Shown here piece after piece: positions 52,258 to 61,549 of a stretch of DNA of 64,000 nt; position 1 is the stretch's first letter; every line of letters begins with the position of its first letter. Source of the DNA: Engelhardtia mirabilis (GTDB lineage Bacteria; Planctomycetota; UBA1135; GCA-002686595); NCBI RefSeq assembly GCF_007748095.1, contig NZ_CP036287.1, positions 496,001 to 560,000 of the forward strand. The letters are read 5' to 3'. Below the pieces are notes generated by a model. The model was not told the DNA's origin and did no database searches. It worked only from the letters and a program-made list of their open reading frames with translations. The position numbers and the translations under genes were made by a program.

Positions 52258-53694
52258 ATGGTCCCCCCCGACACCGCGAGCGACGCCGCGCCATCCGACG
52301 GCGGCGCCCACCAGCCCGACGTGCGCGGGCTGCCGATGGTGCATCCGCCCGATCCCGAGCGCCTGGCGGCGGAGCGGGCCTGGCTGGCGGAGGTCGCGAC
52401 GAAGCCGCGCCTCGCGCGTTGGTTCGCCTACGCCGGCAAGGGTGGCCCCGGCTACCTGCAGTCCGCCCTGACCCTGGGCGGCGGCTCGGCCTCGGCCTCG
52501 CTGCTCGCCGGCGCGGCCTTCGGCTACGACCTGCTGTGGGTCGCGCCCCTGGGCATGTTGATGGGCGGCCTGGTCCTGGCCGCCGTCGCGCACCAGACCC
52601 TCTCCACCGGCGAGCGCCCCTTCGCCGCCATGCGCCGCTACGCCGGCGGCGTCTTCGCCTGGGGCTGGGCCATCGGTGCGCTCTTGGCGAGCGTCGTCTG
52701 GCACTTCGCCCAGTACTCCCTGGCCTCGGCGGTGGTGGTCGACCTGGGCGACGCCGCGGGCGCGGAGCTGCCGCGCTTCGGCGCCGGCCTCGCGATCCTG
52801 GTCTGGGCCGTGGCCACCGCCCAGACCTTCGGCTCTGGAGGAGCCGCGAACCGGATCTTCGAGCGGCTCCTGCGCTGGATGGTGTGGATGATCGTGCTGC
52901 TCTTCGGCGTCGTCGCCGTGCGCGCCGGCTTCGACGACCCGGGGGCGATCCTGCGCGGCTTCACCAGCTTCCGCCTCCCCGCCGACCGCGGCGAGGTGGC
53001 CGCTATCGCCCTGGTGATCAGCGGCCTGGCCGCGGCGGTGGGCGTGAACATGCTGTTCCTCTACCCCTACACGCTGCTGGCGCGGGGTTGGGGGCGCGAG
53101 CATCGCGAGCTGGCCCGCGTCGACCTGGGCCTGGGCATGGTCGTGCCCTACGTCATCGCCACGGCGCTGATGACGATCACCGCCGCCAACACGATCCACG
53201 CGGACTTCTCCGGGGCCAGCATCTCGCCGGTCGAGGCGGCCCAGACCCTGGGCGGCCTCGTCGGTCCGGTCTGGGGGCGCGTGCTGTTCGACCTGGGCCT
53301 GCTCGCCATGCTGCTCACGACAATCACGCTCCACATGGTCTGCGCGGGCTTCGCATGCTCGGAGATGTTCGGACTGAAGTTCGGCAGTCGGGGCTATCGG
53401 CTCGCGCTGCTCCTGCCGACTCCCGGGGTGCTCGGCAGCCTGTTCTGGAGCGACCTGTCGGTCTGGCTGGCGGTGCCCACCGGCGTGATCACCGGCTTCC
53501 TGCTGCCCCTGGCCTACATCGGCTTCGCCAAGCTGCAACGCTCGGACGCGTACCTCGGCGCCGATCGCCCGCGCGGAGCCGCCGGCGCCGCCTGGCTCGG
53601 CGGCATCGTCCTGGCCACGATCGTGCTGCTCGTCTTCCTGGGCTGGTACCTGGTCACCAAGGGTCCCGGCTTCATCGACCGACTGCTGCTATGA
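52258..53694 (+). CDS. Nramp-related membrane transporter lacking the metal-binding motif
   Basis: 478 residues, about eleven helices. GGPGYLQSALTLGGGSASASLLAGAAFGYDLLW corresponds to the Nramp first-helix region (GPGxLxxxxxxDPGN), and the order of helices, including AIALVISGLAAAVGVNMLFLYPYTLLARGW in the sixth-helix region, matches the family. The metal-binding residues DPGN of helix 1 and the methionine of the MPH motif in helix 6 are absent, replaced by LGGGS and VNMLF. That resembles Nramp-related proteins with altered substrates (NRMT-like Mg2+ or other). The ATG at 52258 is assumed; a shorter start at about residue 27 is possible. Overlaps the next gene by ATGA. Confidence 0.72.
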   Translation: MVPPDTASDAAPSDGGAHQPDVRGLPMVHPPDPERLAAERAWLAEVATKPRLARWFAYAGKGGPGYLQSALTLGGGSASASLLAGAAFGYDLLWVAPLGMLMGGLVLAAVAHQTLSTGERPFAAMRRYAGGVFAWGWAIGALLASVVWHFAQYSLASAVVVDLGDAAGAELPRFGAGLAILVWAVATAQTFGSGGAANRIFERLLRWMVWMIVLLFGVVAVRAGFDDPGAILRGFTSFRLPADRGEVAAIALVISGLAAAVGVNMLFLYPYTLLARGWGREHRELARVDLGLGMVVPYVIATALMTITAANTIHADFSGASISPVEAAQTLGGLVGPVWGRVLFDLGLLAMLLTTITLHMVCAGFACSEMFGLKFGSRGYRLALLLPTPGVLGSLFWSDLSVWLAVPTGVITGFLLPLAYIGFAKLQRSDAYLGADRPRGAAGAAWLGGIVLATIVLLVFLGWYLVTKGPGFIDRLLL

Positions 53695-54884
53695 CGGACT
53701 CCCTTCGCGTTGGCTTGATCGGCTCGGGCTTCCTGGCTCGCACCCGCGCGCGCTGCTGGGCGCGGGTCCACGGCGTGGCGGTGGAGCGCGCCGCCGTCGC
53801 CTCCAGCGCGCGGGCCAAGGCGGACGAGTTCGCCGCGCGCACGGGCTTCGGCCGGGGCCTGTCGGTGGACGAGCTCCTGGCCGAAGAGTCGATCGACTTG
53901 GTTGACCTGTGCGTGCCCAACCGCGTGCACCGCGAGTTGACCGAGCGCGCCGCTGCCGCGGGCAAGCACGTGCTGTGCACCAAACCCCTGGCGGCCTATT
54001 GGGGACAGGGCCTGGGCGACGACGCCAGCGCCGAATCCGTGGCCGCCGTCGATCGCCAGGACATGTATCTGCGCGCTCTGGCCGACGCCAACGCCATGGT
54101 CGAGGCCTGCGGCGCGGCGGGCGTGAAGCTGTTCTACGGCGAGAACTGGATCTTCGCCCCGGCGGTGCAGCGGGCGGCGCAGCTGCAGGCCGCCTCCAAC
54201 GGCCTGCTGCTCGAGATGCGCGGTTGGGAGAGCCACTCCGGCTCCCACTCGCCCTACTCGAAGGACTGGCGCCACACCGGCGGCGGGGCCCTGTTGCGCC
54301 TGGGGGCCCATCCGATCGGTGCGATGCTGTGGCTGAAGCGCCGCGAGGGCCTGCGTCGCCGCGGCACGCCGACGGTGGTTACTTCGGTCACCGCCGAGGT
54401 CGCCGATCCGACCGCAAGCGCGATCCTCGACGGCGCGCGCACGGCCGTCGCCACCGGTTGGAAGGGGGTGGAGAGCTGGGGCATGGCCGTGCTGCACTTC
54501 GACGACGGCACCCGGGGCACGGTGTTCGGCTCGGACCTGATGCTGGGCGGGATGCAGAGCCACCTGTCGCTGATGGGCAGCGACCACCGCTTCGAGTGCG
54601 CCCTGTCGCCCCACGACCAGCTGCGCGCCTACGCCCCCGATGACGGCACTTTCGGGAGCGAGTACGTGATGGAGAAGGTCGACGGCCAGGCCGGCTGGTC
54701 GACGCCCCTGCCGGACGAGGACTGGAGCTCGGGCCAACAGGGCCTGTTGCAGGCGGTGGCCGAGGACTTGACCGCGGATCGCGAGCCGCGGTGCTCCGGC
54801 GCTCTCGGCCTCGACGTCACTCGCATCGTCTACGCCGCCTATGTGAGTGCGGCGGAGGGGCGGCGGGTGGAGTTGGAAGATTGA
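53691..54884 (+). CDS. Gfo/Idh/MocA-family oxidoreductase
   Basis: 397 residues, cytosolic. RVGLIGSGFLARTRARCW at 6-23 is the GxGxxG-type Rossmann motif, CTKPL (K98) the conserved EKP-equivalent, and GGGALLRLGAHPIGAMLWL the GGGxLxDxGxH-equivalent near 199-217. NAD(P)-dependent oxidation of a sugar, inositol or related polyol is typical. It is translationally coupled to the Nramp-related transporter, suggesting that the transporter's substrate or cofactor and this enzyme's substrate belong to one pathway. The substrate is not readable. Confidence 0.85.
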   Translation: MTDSLRVGLIGSGFLARTRARCWARVHGVAVERAAVASSARAKADEFAARTGFGRGLSVDELLAEESIDLVDLCVPNRVHRELTERAAAAGKHVLCTKPLAAYWGQGLGDDASAESVAAVDRQDMYLRALADANAMVEACGAAGVKLFYGENWIFAPAVQRAAQLQAASNGLLLEMRGWESHSGSHSPYSKDWRHTGGGALLRLGAHPIGAMLWLKRREGLRRRGTPTVVTSVTAEVADPTASAILDGARTAVATGWKGVESWGMAVLHFDDGTRGTVFGSDLMLGGMQSHLSLMGSDHRFECALSPHDQLRAYAPDDGTFGSEYVMEKVDGQAGWSTPLPDEDWSSGQQGLLQAVAEDLTADREPRCSGALGLDVTRIVYAAYVSAAEGRRVELED

Positions 54885-54945
54885 GGGGCCCGGAGCGCAG
54901 GTCGCGAGGGAACGTCCGCCGCCACGAACCTCACCCCACGAGCCC

Positions 54946-56220
54946 ATGACCTTGCCGATCGTCCTCGCCTCCCGACTGCTGTGTGTCGCAACCGCGATCG
55001 GAATCGCGGTGCAGGAGGCTCCGCGAGCCGTCGAGCGCCTGACCGACGCGCGCCGCGGCTTCGAATCGGTCTTGGTCGATCAGCGCCGCATCGACGAGCC
55101 CCTGGTCGCGCCGCCGGAGGACTCGTGGTCCCTGGTCGAGTACGACGCGCCGAAGGGGCGCAACGCCGCCTACCTGTTTCGCGGCGAGCCGAGCCCCGAG
55201 CCCGGTCCGGCCGTCATCTGGCTCACCGGCGGCTTTCCCCCGGCGCGCGGCGGCGGCTACGTGTGGTCGCCGGGCCCGCCGATGAACGACCAGTCGGCGA
55301 GCCCCTACCGCGAGGCGGGGATCACGATGCTGTTTCCCACGGTGCGCGGCACGGCCCGGAACCCTGGCTTGCAGGAGGGCCTGATGGGCGAGGTCGACGA
55401 CGTGCTCGCGGCGGCGCGCTTCCTGTGCGAGCTGGACGGGGTCGATCCGGCGCGAGTCTATCTGGGCGGGCACAGCACCGGCGCGACCCTGGCGCTGCTC
55501 GTCGCCGAGTCCACCGACCTCTTTCGCGGCGTGTTCTGCTTCGGACCCGTGGTCGAGCTCGCCGACTACGGCGAACGCGACTGGCCCTTCGACCAGGCGG
55601 ACCCGCGCGAGTTCCGCCTGCGCTCGCCGCTGCACTTCTTGGATGCCATCACGTCGCCTACCTGGGTCTTCGAGGGCGAGGACGGGAACTCGGAAGATCT
55701 AGCGAAGCTGAGCGCCGCGCTCGCGAACCCGCGGGTGCGGACTCTCGAGCTGGCGCGCGCCGACCACTTCTCGGCGCTGACGCCCGTCAACCGCCTGCTG
55801 GCCGAGCGCATCCGCGATCATCGCGAGAGCGAGTTCGACCTGGACCTCGCTCGAGTCACCGCCGCCTACGCCGACTTCTGGCACGCCCAACGCGAAGCGC
55901 GCGACCTGGAGCGCCTGGCCGAGCTGCGCCGAGCCGGAGCGCGTTGGGGCGAGCCGCACTCCCTTCGCTTCGAGGTCCGCAGCAGCTTCCCCGAGCGACT
56001 GGCGGCGCTGACCGAAGGGCTCGCGCCCCTCGGCTTCTCCGCCGGGCCCGCGCGCCAGCGTGCCGAGGGCGAGGACGGCCCGCGCTTGCGGATGACCCTC
56101 GAGCTCAACGCGCCCCTGGAGATCCATGCCGTCCTCGACGCCTCGCGCGCCGTCGCCGAGGCGGCGGCGGAGCTGAACGTGCTCGAGGAAGGCTGGACGG
56201 CCGCGCCGGCGGTCCGCTGA
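54946..56220 (+). CDS. Exported alpha/beta hydrolase (prolyl-oligopeptidase-like)
   Basis: 424 residues from the ATG at 54946, opening a signal peptide (about 1-23). Alpha/beta-hydrolase core: strand AVIWLTGGFPP, GITMLFPTVRGTARNPG, nucleophile elbow GHS177TG (residues 175-179), acid in VFEGEDGNSED and histidine in ADHFSALTP. A family S9-like esterase/peptidase arrangement. The last 110 residues are a ferredoxin-like add-on with LRFEVRSSFPERLAALTEGL. Substrate unknown. It lies 62 bases after the oxidoreductase gene. Confidence 0.78.
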   Translation: MTLPIVLASRLLCVATAIGIAVQEAPRAVERLTDARRGFESVLVDQRRIDEPLVAPPEDSWSLVEYDAPKGRNAAYLFRGEPSPEPGPAVIWLTGGFPPARGGGYVWSPGPPMNDQSASPYREAGITMLFPTVRGTARNPGLQEGLMGEVDDVLAAARFLCELDGVDPARVYLGGHSTGATLALLVAESTDLFRGVFCFGPVVELADYGERDWPFDQADPREFRLRSPLHFLDAITSPTWVFEGEDGNSEDLAKLSAALANPRVRTLELARADHFSALTPVNRLLAERIRDHRESEFDLDLARVTAAYADFWHAQREARDLERLAELRRAGARWGEPHSLRFEVRSSFPERLAALTEGLAPLGFSAGPARQRAEGEDGPRLRMTLELNAPLEIHAVLDASRAVAEAAAELNVLEEGWTAAPAVR

Positions 56221-56295
56221 GGCCGGGCCGGGCCCGGACGGAAACTTGCCAATTGCGCCGAAGGATCGGGGCGTAGTCCTCCTCCAACGGCCGCC

Positions 56296-57197
<902 letters not shown>

Positions 57198-57201
<4 letters not shown>

Positions 57202-57743
57202 TCGACCTCGTCGACGAGGCACGCCTGCTCACGCTGCTGCGCGGCAGAGGCGCGGAGCGCGAAGCGGCGGTGCGCGAGCTGTTCGAGCTCACCCGCACCT
57301 CCCTCTTCGGCCTCGCCCTGCGCATGACCGGCCGCCCGGACCTCGCCGACGACGCAGTCCAAGAGACCTTCGTCGACGTCCTGCGCGGCATCGCCGGCTT
57401 CCGCGGCGACGCGCGCCTGACCACCTGGCTGTTCCGCGTCGCCGTACGCGCCTCGACCCGCGTCGCCTCCCGCGCGCGGGGCCGCGAGGAGGTCCTGCCC
57501 GACGACCTCGACGCCGGCAGCCGCGACCCGTCCCACTCGGCCACGCAACGGGACTCCGCCGCGCGAATCCTGCGAGCCATCGCCGCCCTCCCCGCCCCCC
57601 TGCGCGCGGTCGTGGCCCTGTCGGCCCTCGAGGGCCTGGCGCAGACCGAGGTGGCGCAGGTCCTGGGGATCCCGTCGGGCACGGTCTACTCGAGGTTGCA
57701 CGAGGCGCGGGCGCGGTTGCGGGAGGCGCTCTCGGTCTCCTAA
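57198..57743 (+). CDS. ECF-type RNA polymerase sigma factor
   Basis: 181 residues from GTG 57198. Sigma region 2 has SLFGLALRMTGRPDLADDAVQETFVDVLRGIAGFRGDARLTTWLFRVAVRA, and region 4 has LRAVVALSALEGLAQTEVAQVLGIPSGTVYSRLHEARARLREAL with helix-turn-helix. Directs RNA polymerase to alternative promoters. The start overlaps the stop of the poly-aspartate membrane protein gene, which is therefore its likely regulator; no canonical anti-sigma gene is adjacent. No fused exported domain, unlike the other two sigma factors here. Confidence 0.93.
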
Positions 57744-57971
57744 CGGATCGACGCGCCCCCGAGCGCGGGCAGGTCAGATCGACGGCGCGCGCTAGTCAGT
57801 TCCGGTCCCGGGCCTGAGCCCAGGGCACCCCAGCGCAGGGTCGAATCGCCCTGCGCCGGCGACCCAGGGGTGCGGCTCTCGAGCCCCGAGCCAATCCCAT
57901 CTGGCCCCTCGCCGAGGATTTTCGGAGATTGCTGACGCCGTGGAATCCGTCGCTGCATTCGGTCCCTTGCC

Positions 57972-60900
57972 ATGACCAACCACCAGGCGTCCCTCGAAGC
58001 CCTGCTCGTCCATGAGCGCTGGGCGCGCGCCCTCGCGCGCGACATGGTCCGCGACATCGATCGCGCTGACGAGATCGTTCAACGCGCCTACCTCGCCGCC
58101 CTGCGATGGCCGCCCGCCCCGGAGGCGAAGTTGCAGGCTTGGCTGGCGACAGTGATACGGAACATCGTGCGCTCTGACGCCCGATCAAACGCGAATCGTC
58201 GTGCCCGCGAGGAACGTCATGCTCGGCCGGAAGACGACGTCGAGGGCGCCGATGCAGCCCTGCAAGTGCGGGACGCCAGTGACAAACTTCGAGCGGCCGT
58301 CGAGGCCTTGCGCGAACCGTACCGAACGCGCATCACTGAGCGATACTTCGAGGAACTCAAGCCCGGTGAGATCGCCCGCCGAAGCGGGCTCGCGATCGAC
58401 ACGGTCAGGACACAACTCGCCCGCGGCTTGGCCGAGCTCAGGACCCGCATGGCCAGGGGAGCCGGGGAAGGGCGGGACGCCTGGATCCTCTCCGTCGCGC
58501 CCCTTCTGGCCGTACGGCGACGGTGGCTGCCGAGCGCCGCAGCGGCACGTGCTGCGATGTGGACGATCTTCGCCCTCGTGCCGGCGACCTGCCTGTACCT
58601 GTTCTTCGGCCGACCGCTCACAGAGCCTGCCGGCGATCTCGCTGCCACCCTCGTGGGTCCGAGCATCGTGGACGCTGCGGCAATCAGTCCTGCCGCGCCC
58701 GCCGGCGCTGAGCGAACCCCAGTCGCCCACCTCGCAAGGGCGCTCGAGGCCATCTGCGTCGACGGACTTACCCTGCGCCCCCTCGAGGGGGCGCTGATCC
58801 GAGCCTGGGCGCTGCCTGATGACCCCGCGCTGCGGGAGTCCGCGGTCCGCCGCTTGCGTTCGGGGGCACTGACCGGGACCGGGTTCGACCAGGTCACTGA
58901 ATTACAGACCGACGGGAACGGCAGGTGCAAGGTCGAGACGACCGGCGGGTATCAACTCGTCACGGCAAGCTACGAATCACTTTGGGACTGGGCCGAAGTC
59001 GGACCGGAACAGGGGAGTCCGGTCCACCTCGCCCTGCGAGAGGATGACAACGTTCAGGTCCTGGTCATCGACGATCTCGGCGCGCCGCTGGAAGGCGTGC
59101 TCGTCCATTTCCGAGGATTTGACTATTGCTGGGATGTCGAGTTCTCTGATTCGCCAGTCGCGCTGACGGGTCCTGACGGGATCGCGGAGCTGGCCCACGT
59201 GGGCCACTGGCTGTGGAGCAGCGACTCGCTATGCAAGCCGGTCGCCTGCATTGAGGCCTGCGTGATTGGAAGTCAGTCCCGGTGGATCTCGGTGGATCGA
59301 GAGAACCTGCCTGAGAATCCGGTCGAAGTCCGAGTATCCGGTGAGCTAGGGCTCGTAGAGGTTCGGATTGTCGACCCTGATGGCAGCCCGATTATCGGGA
59401 ACGGGCGAGTGCATGTGGATTGGATACCGGAGGGAGAGAAGGACGCACTGTCGGCGTTCAGTGCACCGCTGATCGAAGGAGCGCTGGCGTTTCATATGCC
59501 GATCGGCGGTCGTTGCGATATTGAAGTCGAGTCAGCCCTACGCGGTATTTATCACGCGACCATTGAAGGCCCGCGGGTGATCGGGGAGGTCGTTCGGTTG
59601 GATCTCGGTGAGGAAGCCGGCGACAGCGTCTTCACGGGGCAGCTCGTTGATGAAGTGGGGTTGCCAATGACCTACACCGAGTTCGAATACTCTCCGCCGA
59701 ATTCGGTCGCGCGGGGCGTCACCGATGCCTCGGGACGGTTCCGGGTTCGAATTGTGGATGCCCTCTTGGACGATCTCGCCGCGTCCGTATTCCTCGGGCT
59801 GAGGGCACTGCCGGTCGGCGTCCGATCTTCGGCAATGGCGAGGGTCGAGGTCTCCTTGGTGCCAGGTGTTCGTGATCTGGGCCCGATCCAGCTCTTGGCG
59901 GAAGAGGCAAGCGTGACCGGGTTTGTCTCTGATTCCGCGGGGCAGCCGATCGCCGGGGCATCGCTCTCTGTGCAGATCCGAGACCAGGAAGAGTGGTGGG
60001 GTGAGAAGGCTGCGACGATGACCGACTCCGATGGGCGATTCGCCCTTGGGCGTAACGGGGACGATTGGGGCGGCGGAGAGCGACTGGTTGTCCGGCGCGA
60101 CGGATACGCTACGGGTGAAGTAGACTTCGATTGGGGGCAGTCGGACGTCTCGATTGTCCTCGAGCCGGAGCGGGTCGTGCGAGGACGAGTCCTTGTCGAT
60201 CCCACCATGGCTTCTGAATCGATCTTCATTGCATTGATGTCGGCGGATCTCAGGCCCGACGAATGGAGGCCGAGGGAGAGCGCCTCCGATCGATTCTCGA
60301 ACTTCGGTGTCGAAGTCGAAAGGCTTCGGGGCGATGGTCGCTTCACGTTCAGGCGTATGTCCGATGGCCCATACCGGCTTCAGGTCATTCGGGGTGGTGG
60401 CGACGAGCTGGACGTGGTCCATGAGGCCGGGCCCTTGACATTGGCGGTTGAGGGTGACCGATATGGAGTCCTCGACGACATTGATCTGCGAGGTGCGTTT
60501 CGAGAGGTTGAGATTCTCGTCGTTGATGAAGCTGGCATGCCGATCTCAGATGCGTGGGTCTACGTCGAAGGCCTGCTCGTGGGTGAGCGCACTTCGAGCT
60601 ACGACGGAGTCTCCGAGTCGTACGCAACTGATCTCGATGGGTCTGCCCAAGTGTTCGCGTCCTTGGAGGGTTCGATTGTCGAGATATCAGCGTCGGGGTA
60701 CGTCGACCGATCGGTCGAGATCGAATTGGACGACGTCGTTGTCGTTCTGCGGTCGAACCCACCGCGCGAGTACTTGGTGAATCTAGATCCGCTTGAAGTG
60801 CCGAACGGATTGGTTCTAAGTCTTGGGTCGGAGAGTCGCAGCGAGCTGGGCTCGATATCGACTCACGATTGCTGGAAGCACGGCGGCGAGTTCGATGAGC

Positions 60901-61115
60901 GGGGCGTTCTTTGTTGCCCTGAATCGCTTACAGGTCCGGTCGAGCACTGGTTCACGCTCAGCGATGGACTCAACCGGGTCACCGTCGACGAACCGCGCCA
61001 GCTCGAGGCCCTCGATGCAAACCGGACAGGTCGCATCTACCTCGCCGCCCCGGACGCCGGTTCGTTGAGTTGTGCAGTCGATGAGCTGCACAGGCTCGCG
61101 GAAGGTGAGCAGTGA
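57972..61115 (+). CDS. ECF sigma factor fused to long exported carboxypeptidase-regulatory-like region
   Basis: 1047 residues. Residues 8-75 resemble sigma region 2 (RADEIVQRAYLAALRW, LQAWLATVIRNIVRSDAR) and 105-160 region 4 (LREPYRTRITERYFEELKPGEIARRSGLAIDTVRTQLA). A membrane helix at about 194-213 follows. The remaining 830 residues are beta-rich exported domains with repeated carboxypeptidase-regulatory motifs (VFTGQLVDEVGLPMTYTEF; SVTGFVSDSAGQPIAGASLS; VVRGRVLVDP; VEILVVDEAGMPISDAWV). Cys residues in the last 100 could form disulfides. Composition drifts to lower GC (about 59300-60900), suggesting a different history for the sensor half. It is related in plan to the gene at 13793-16144. 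Confidence 0.8.
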   Translation: MTNHQASLEALLVHERWARALARDMVRDIDRADEIVQRAYLAALRWPPAPEAKLQAWLATVIRNIVRSDARSNANRRAREERHARPEDDVEGADAALQVRDASDKLRAAVEALREPYRTRITERYFEELKPGEIARRSGLAIDTVRTQLARGLAELRTRMARGAGEGRDAWILSVAPLLAVRRRWLPSAAAARAAMWTIFALVPATCLYLFFGRPLTEPAGDLAATLVGPSIVDAAAISPAAPAGAERTPVAHLARALEAICVDGLTLRPLEGALIRAWALPDDPALRESAVRRLRSGALTGTGFDQVTELQTDGNGRCKVETTGGYQLVTASYESLWDWAEVGPEQGSPVHLALREDDNVQVLVIDDLGAPLEGVLVHFRGFDYCWDVEFSDSPVALTGPDGIAELAHVGHWLWSSDSLCKPVACIEACVIGSQSRWISVDRENLPENPVEVRVSGELGLVEVRIVDPDGSPIIGNGRVHVDWIPEGEKDALSAFSAPLIEGALAFHMPIGGRCDIEVESALRGIYHATIEGPRVIGEVVRLDLGEEAGDSVFTGQLVDEVGLPMTYTEFEYSPPNSVARGVTDASGRFRVRIVDALLDDLAASVFLGLRALPVGVRSSAMARVEVSLVPGVRDLGPIQLLAEEASVTGFVSDSAGQPIAGASLSVQIRDQEEWWGEKAATMTDSDGRFALGRNGDDWGGGERLVVRRDGYATGEVDFDWGQSDVSIVLEPERVVRGRVLVDPTMASESIFIALMSADLRPDEWRPRESASDRFSNFGVEVERLRGDGRFTFRRMSDGPYRLQVIRGGGDELDVVHEAGPLTLAVEGDRYGVLDDIDLRGAFREVEILVVDEAGMPISDAWVYVEGLLVGERTSSYDGVSESYATDLDGSAQVFASLEGSIVEISASGYVDRSVEIELDDVVVVLRSNPPREYLVNLDPLEVPNGLVLSLGSESRSELGSISTHDCWKHGGEFDERGVLCCPESLTGPVEHWFTLSDGLNRVTVDEPRQLEALDANRTGRIYLAAPDAGSLSCAVDELHRLAEGEQ

Positions 61116-61549
61116 GGGCAGCCGTTCTTCCGGGTATCTGCGAGGGGGAGCGTGCCCGCGACTGCACTGGGCATACGCGCCGGGGCTGGACTGTTCAGCG
61201 GCAGATGCCTGTGGCACTTCAACCGTGGGCGGATGGGGGCTGCATTGCGGGTTCACTGCCGAAGATGTTCGGGAAGGAACATCGGTCAGGACCCGAGTTC
61301 GGCCCGGAGGTTAGCGTGCTCCCGCAGTAGTCGGCCAGCTCCGTTGGGGCCGGTCGCAGGCCGGCAGCCGCCGGTAGTGCAGTCGGCGGTGTTCGGAGGC
61401 CCAGGCGCCACGGAGGCTGCGACTGGCCGCGCGGCACTCTGGGGCACTGGGTCCGATCTGGTTCCGACCTGGACTCGAGCGCTCCTAGACCTCCGGACCG
61501 CACCCGGACAAGGCTCCCCGCGGGCCGCGTGAGGCGTCAAACTGCGGCG
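61116..61549. other. Intergenic region without a recognisable gene
   Basis: 434 bases between the sigma fusion and the M14 peptidase gene. Short open frames here carry no family features on either strand and are not supported. No strong promoter or terminator was seen; it presumably contains the promoter of the peptidase gene. Confidence 0.4.

Noticed and set aside
52203..53690. Long plus-strand frame preceding the oxidoreductase start
   Set aside because: It is an arginine-rich shadow of the Nramp-related gene; the true oxidoreductase start is the ATG at 53691 with a normal Rossmann motif directly after it.
61116..61549. Possible transposase remnant on the minus strand (LLREHANLRAEL-like stretch)
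   Set aside because: Only about a dozen residues resemble a coiled-coil of transposase OrfA proteins; no catalytic motif or terminal repeats.
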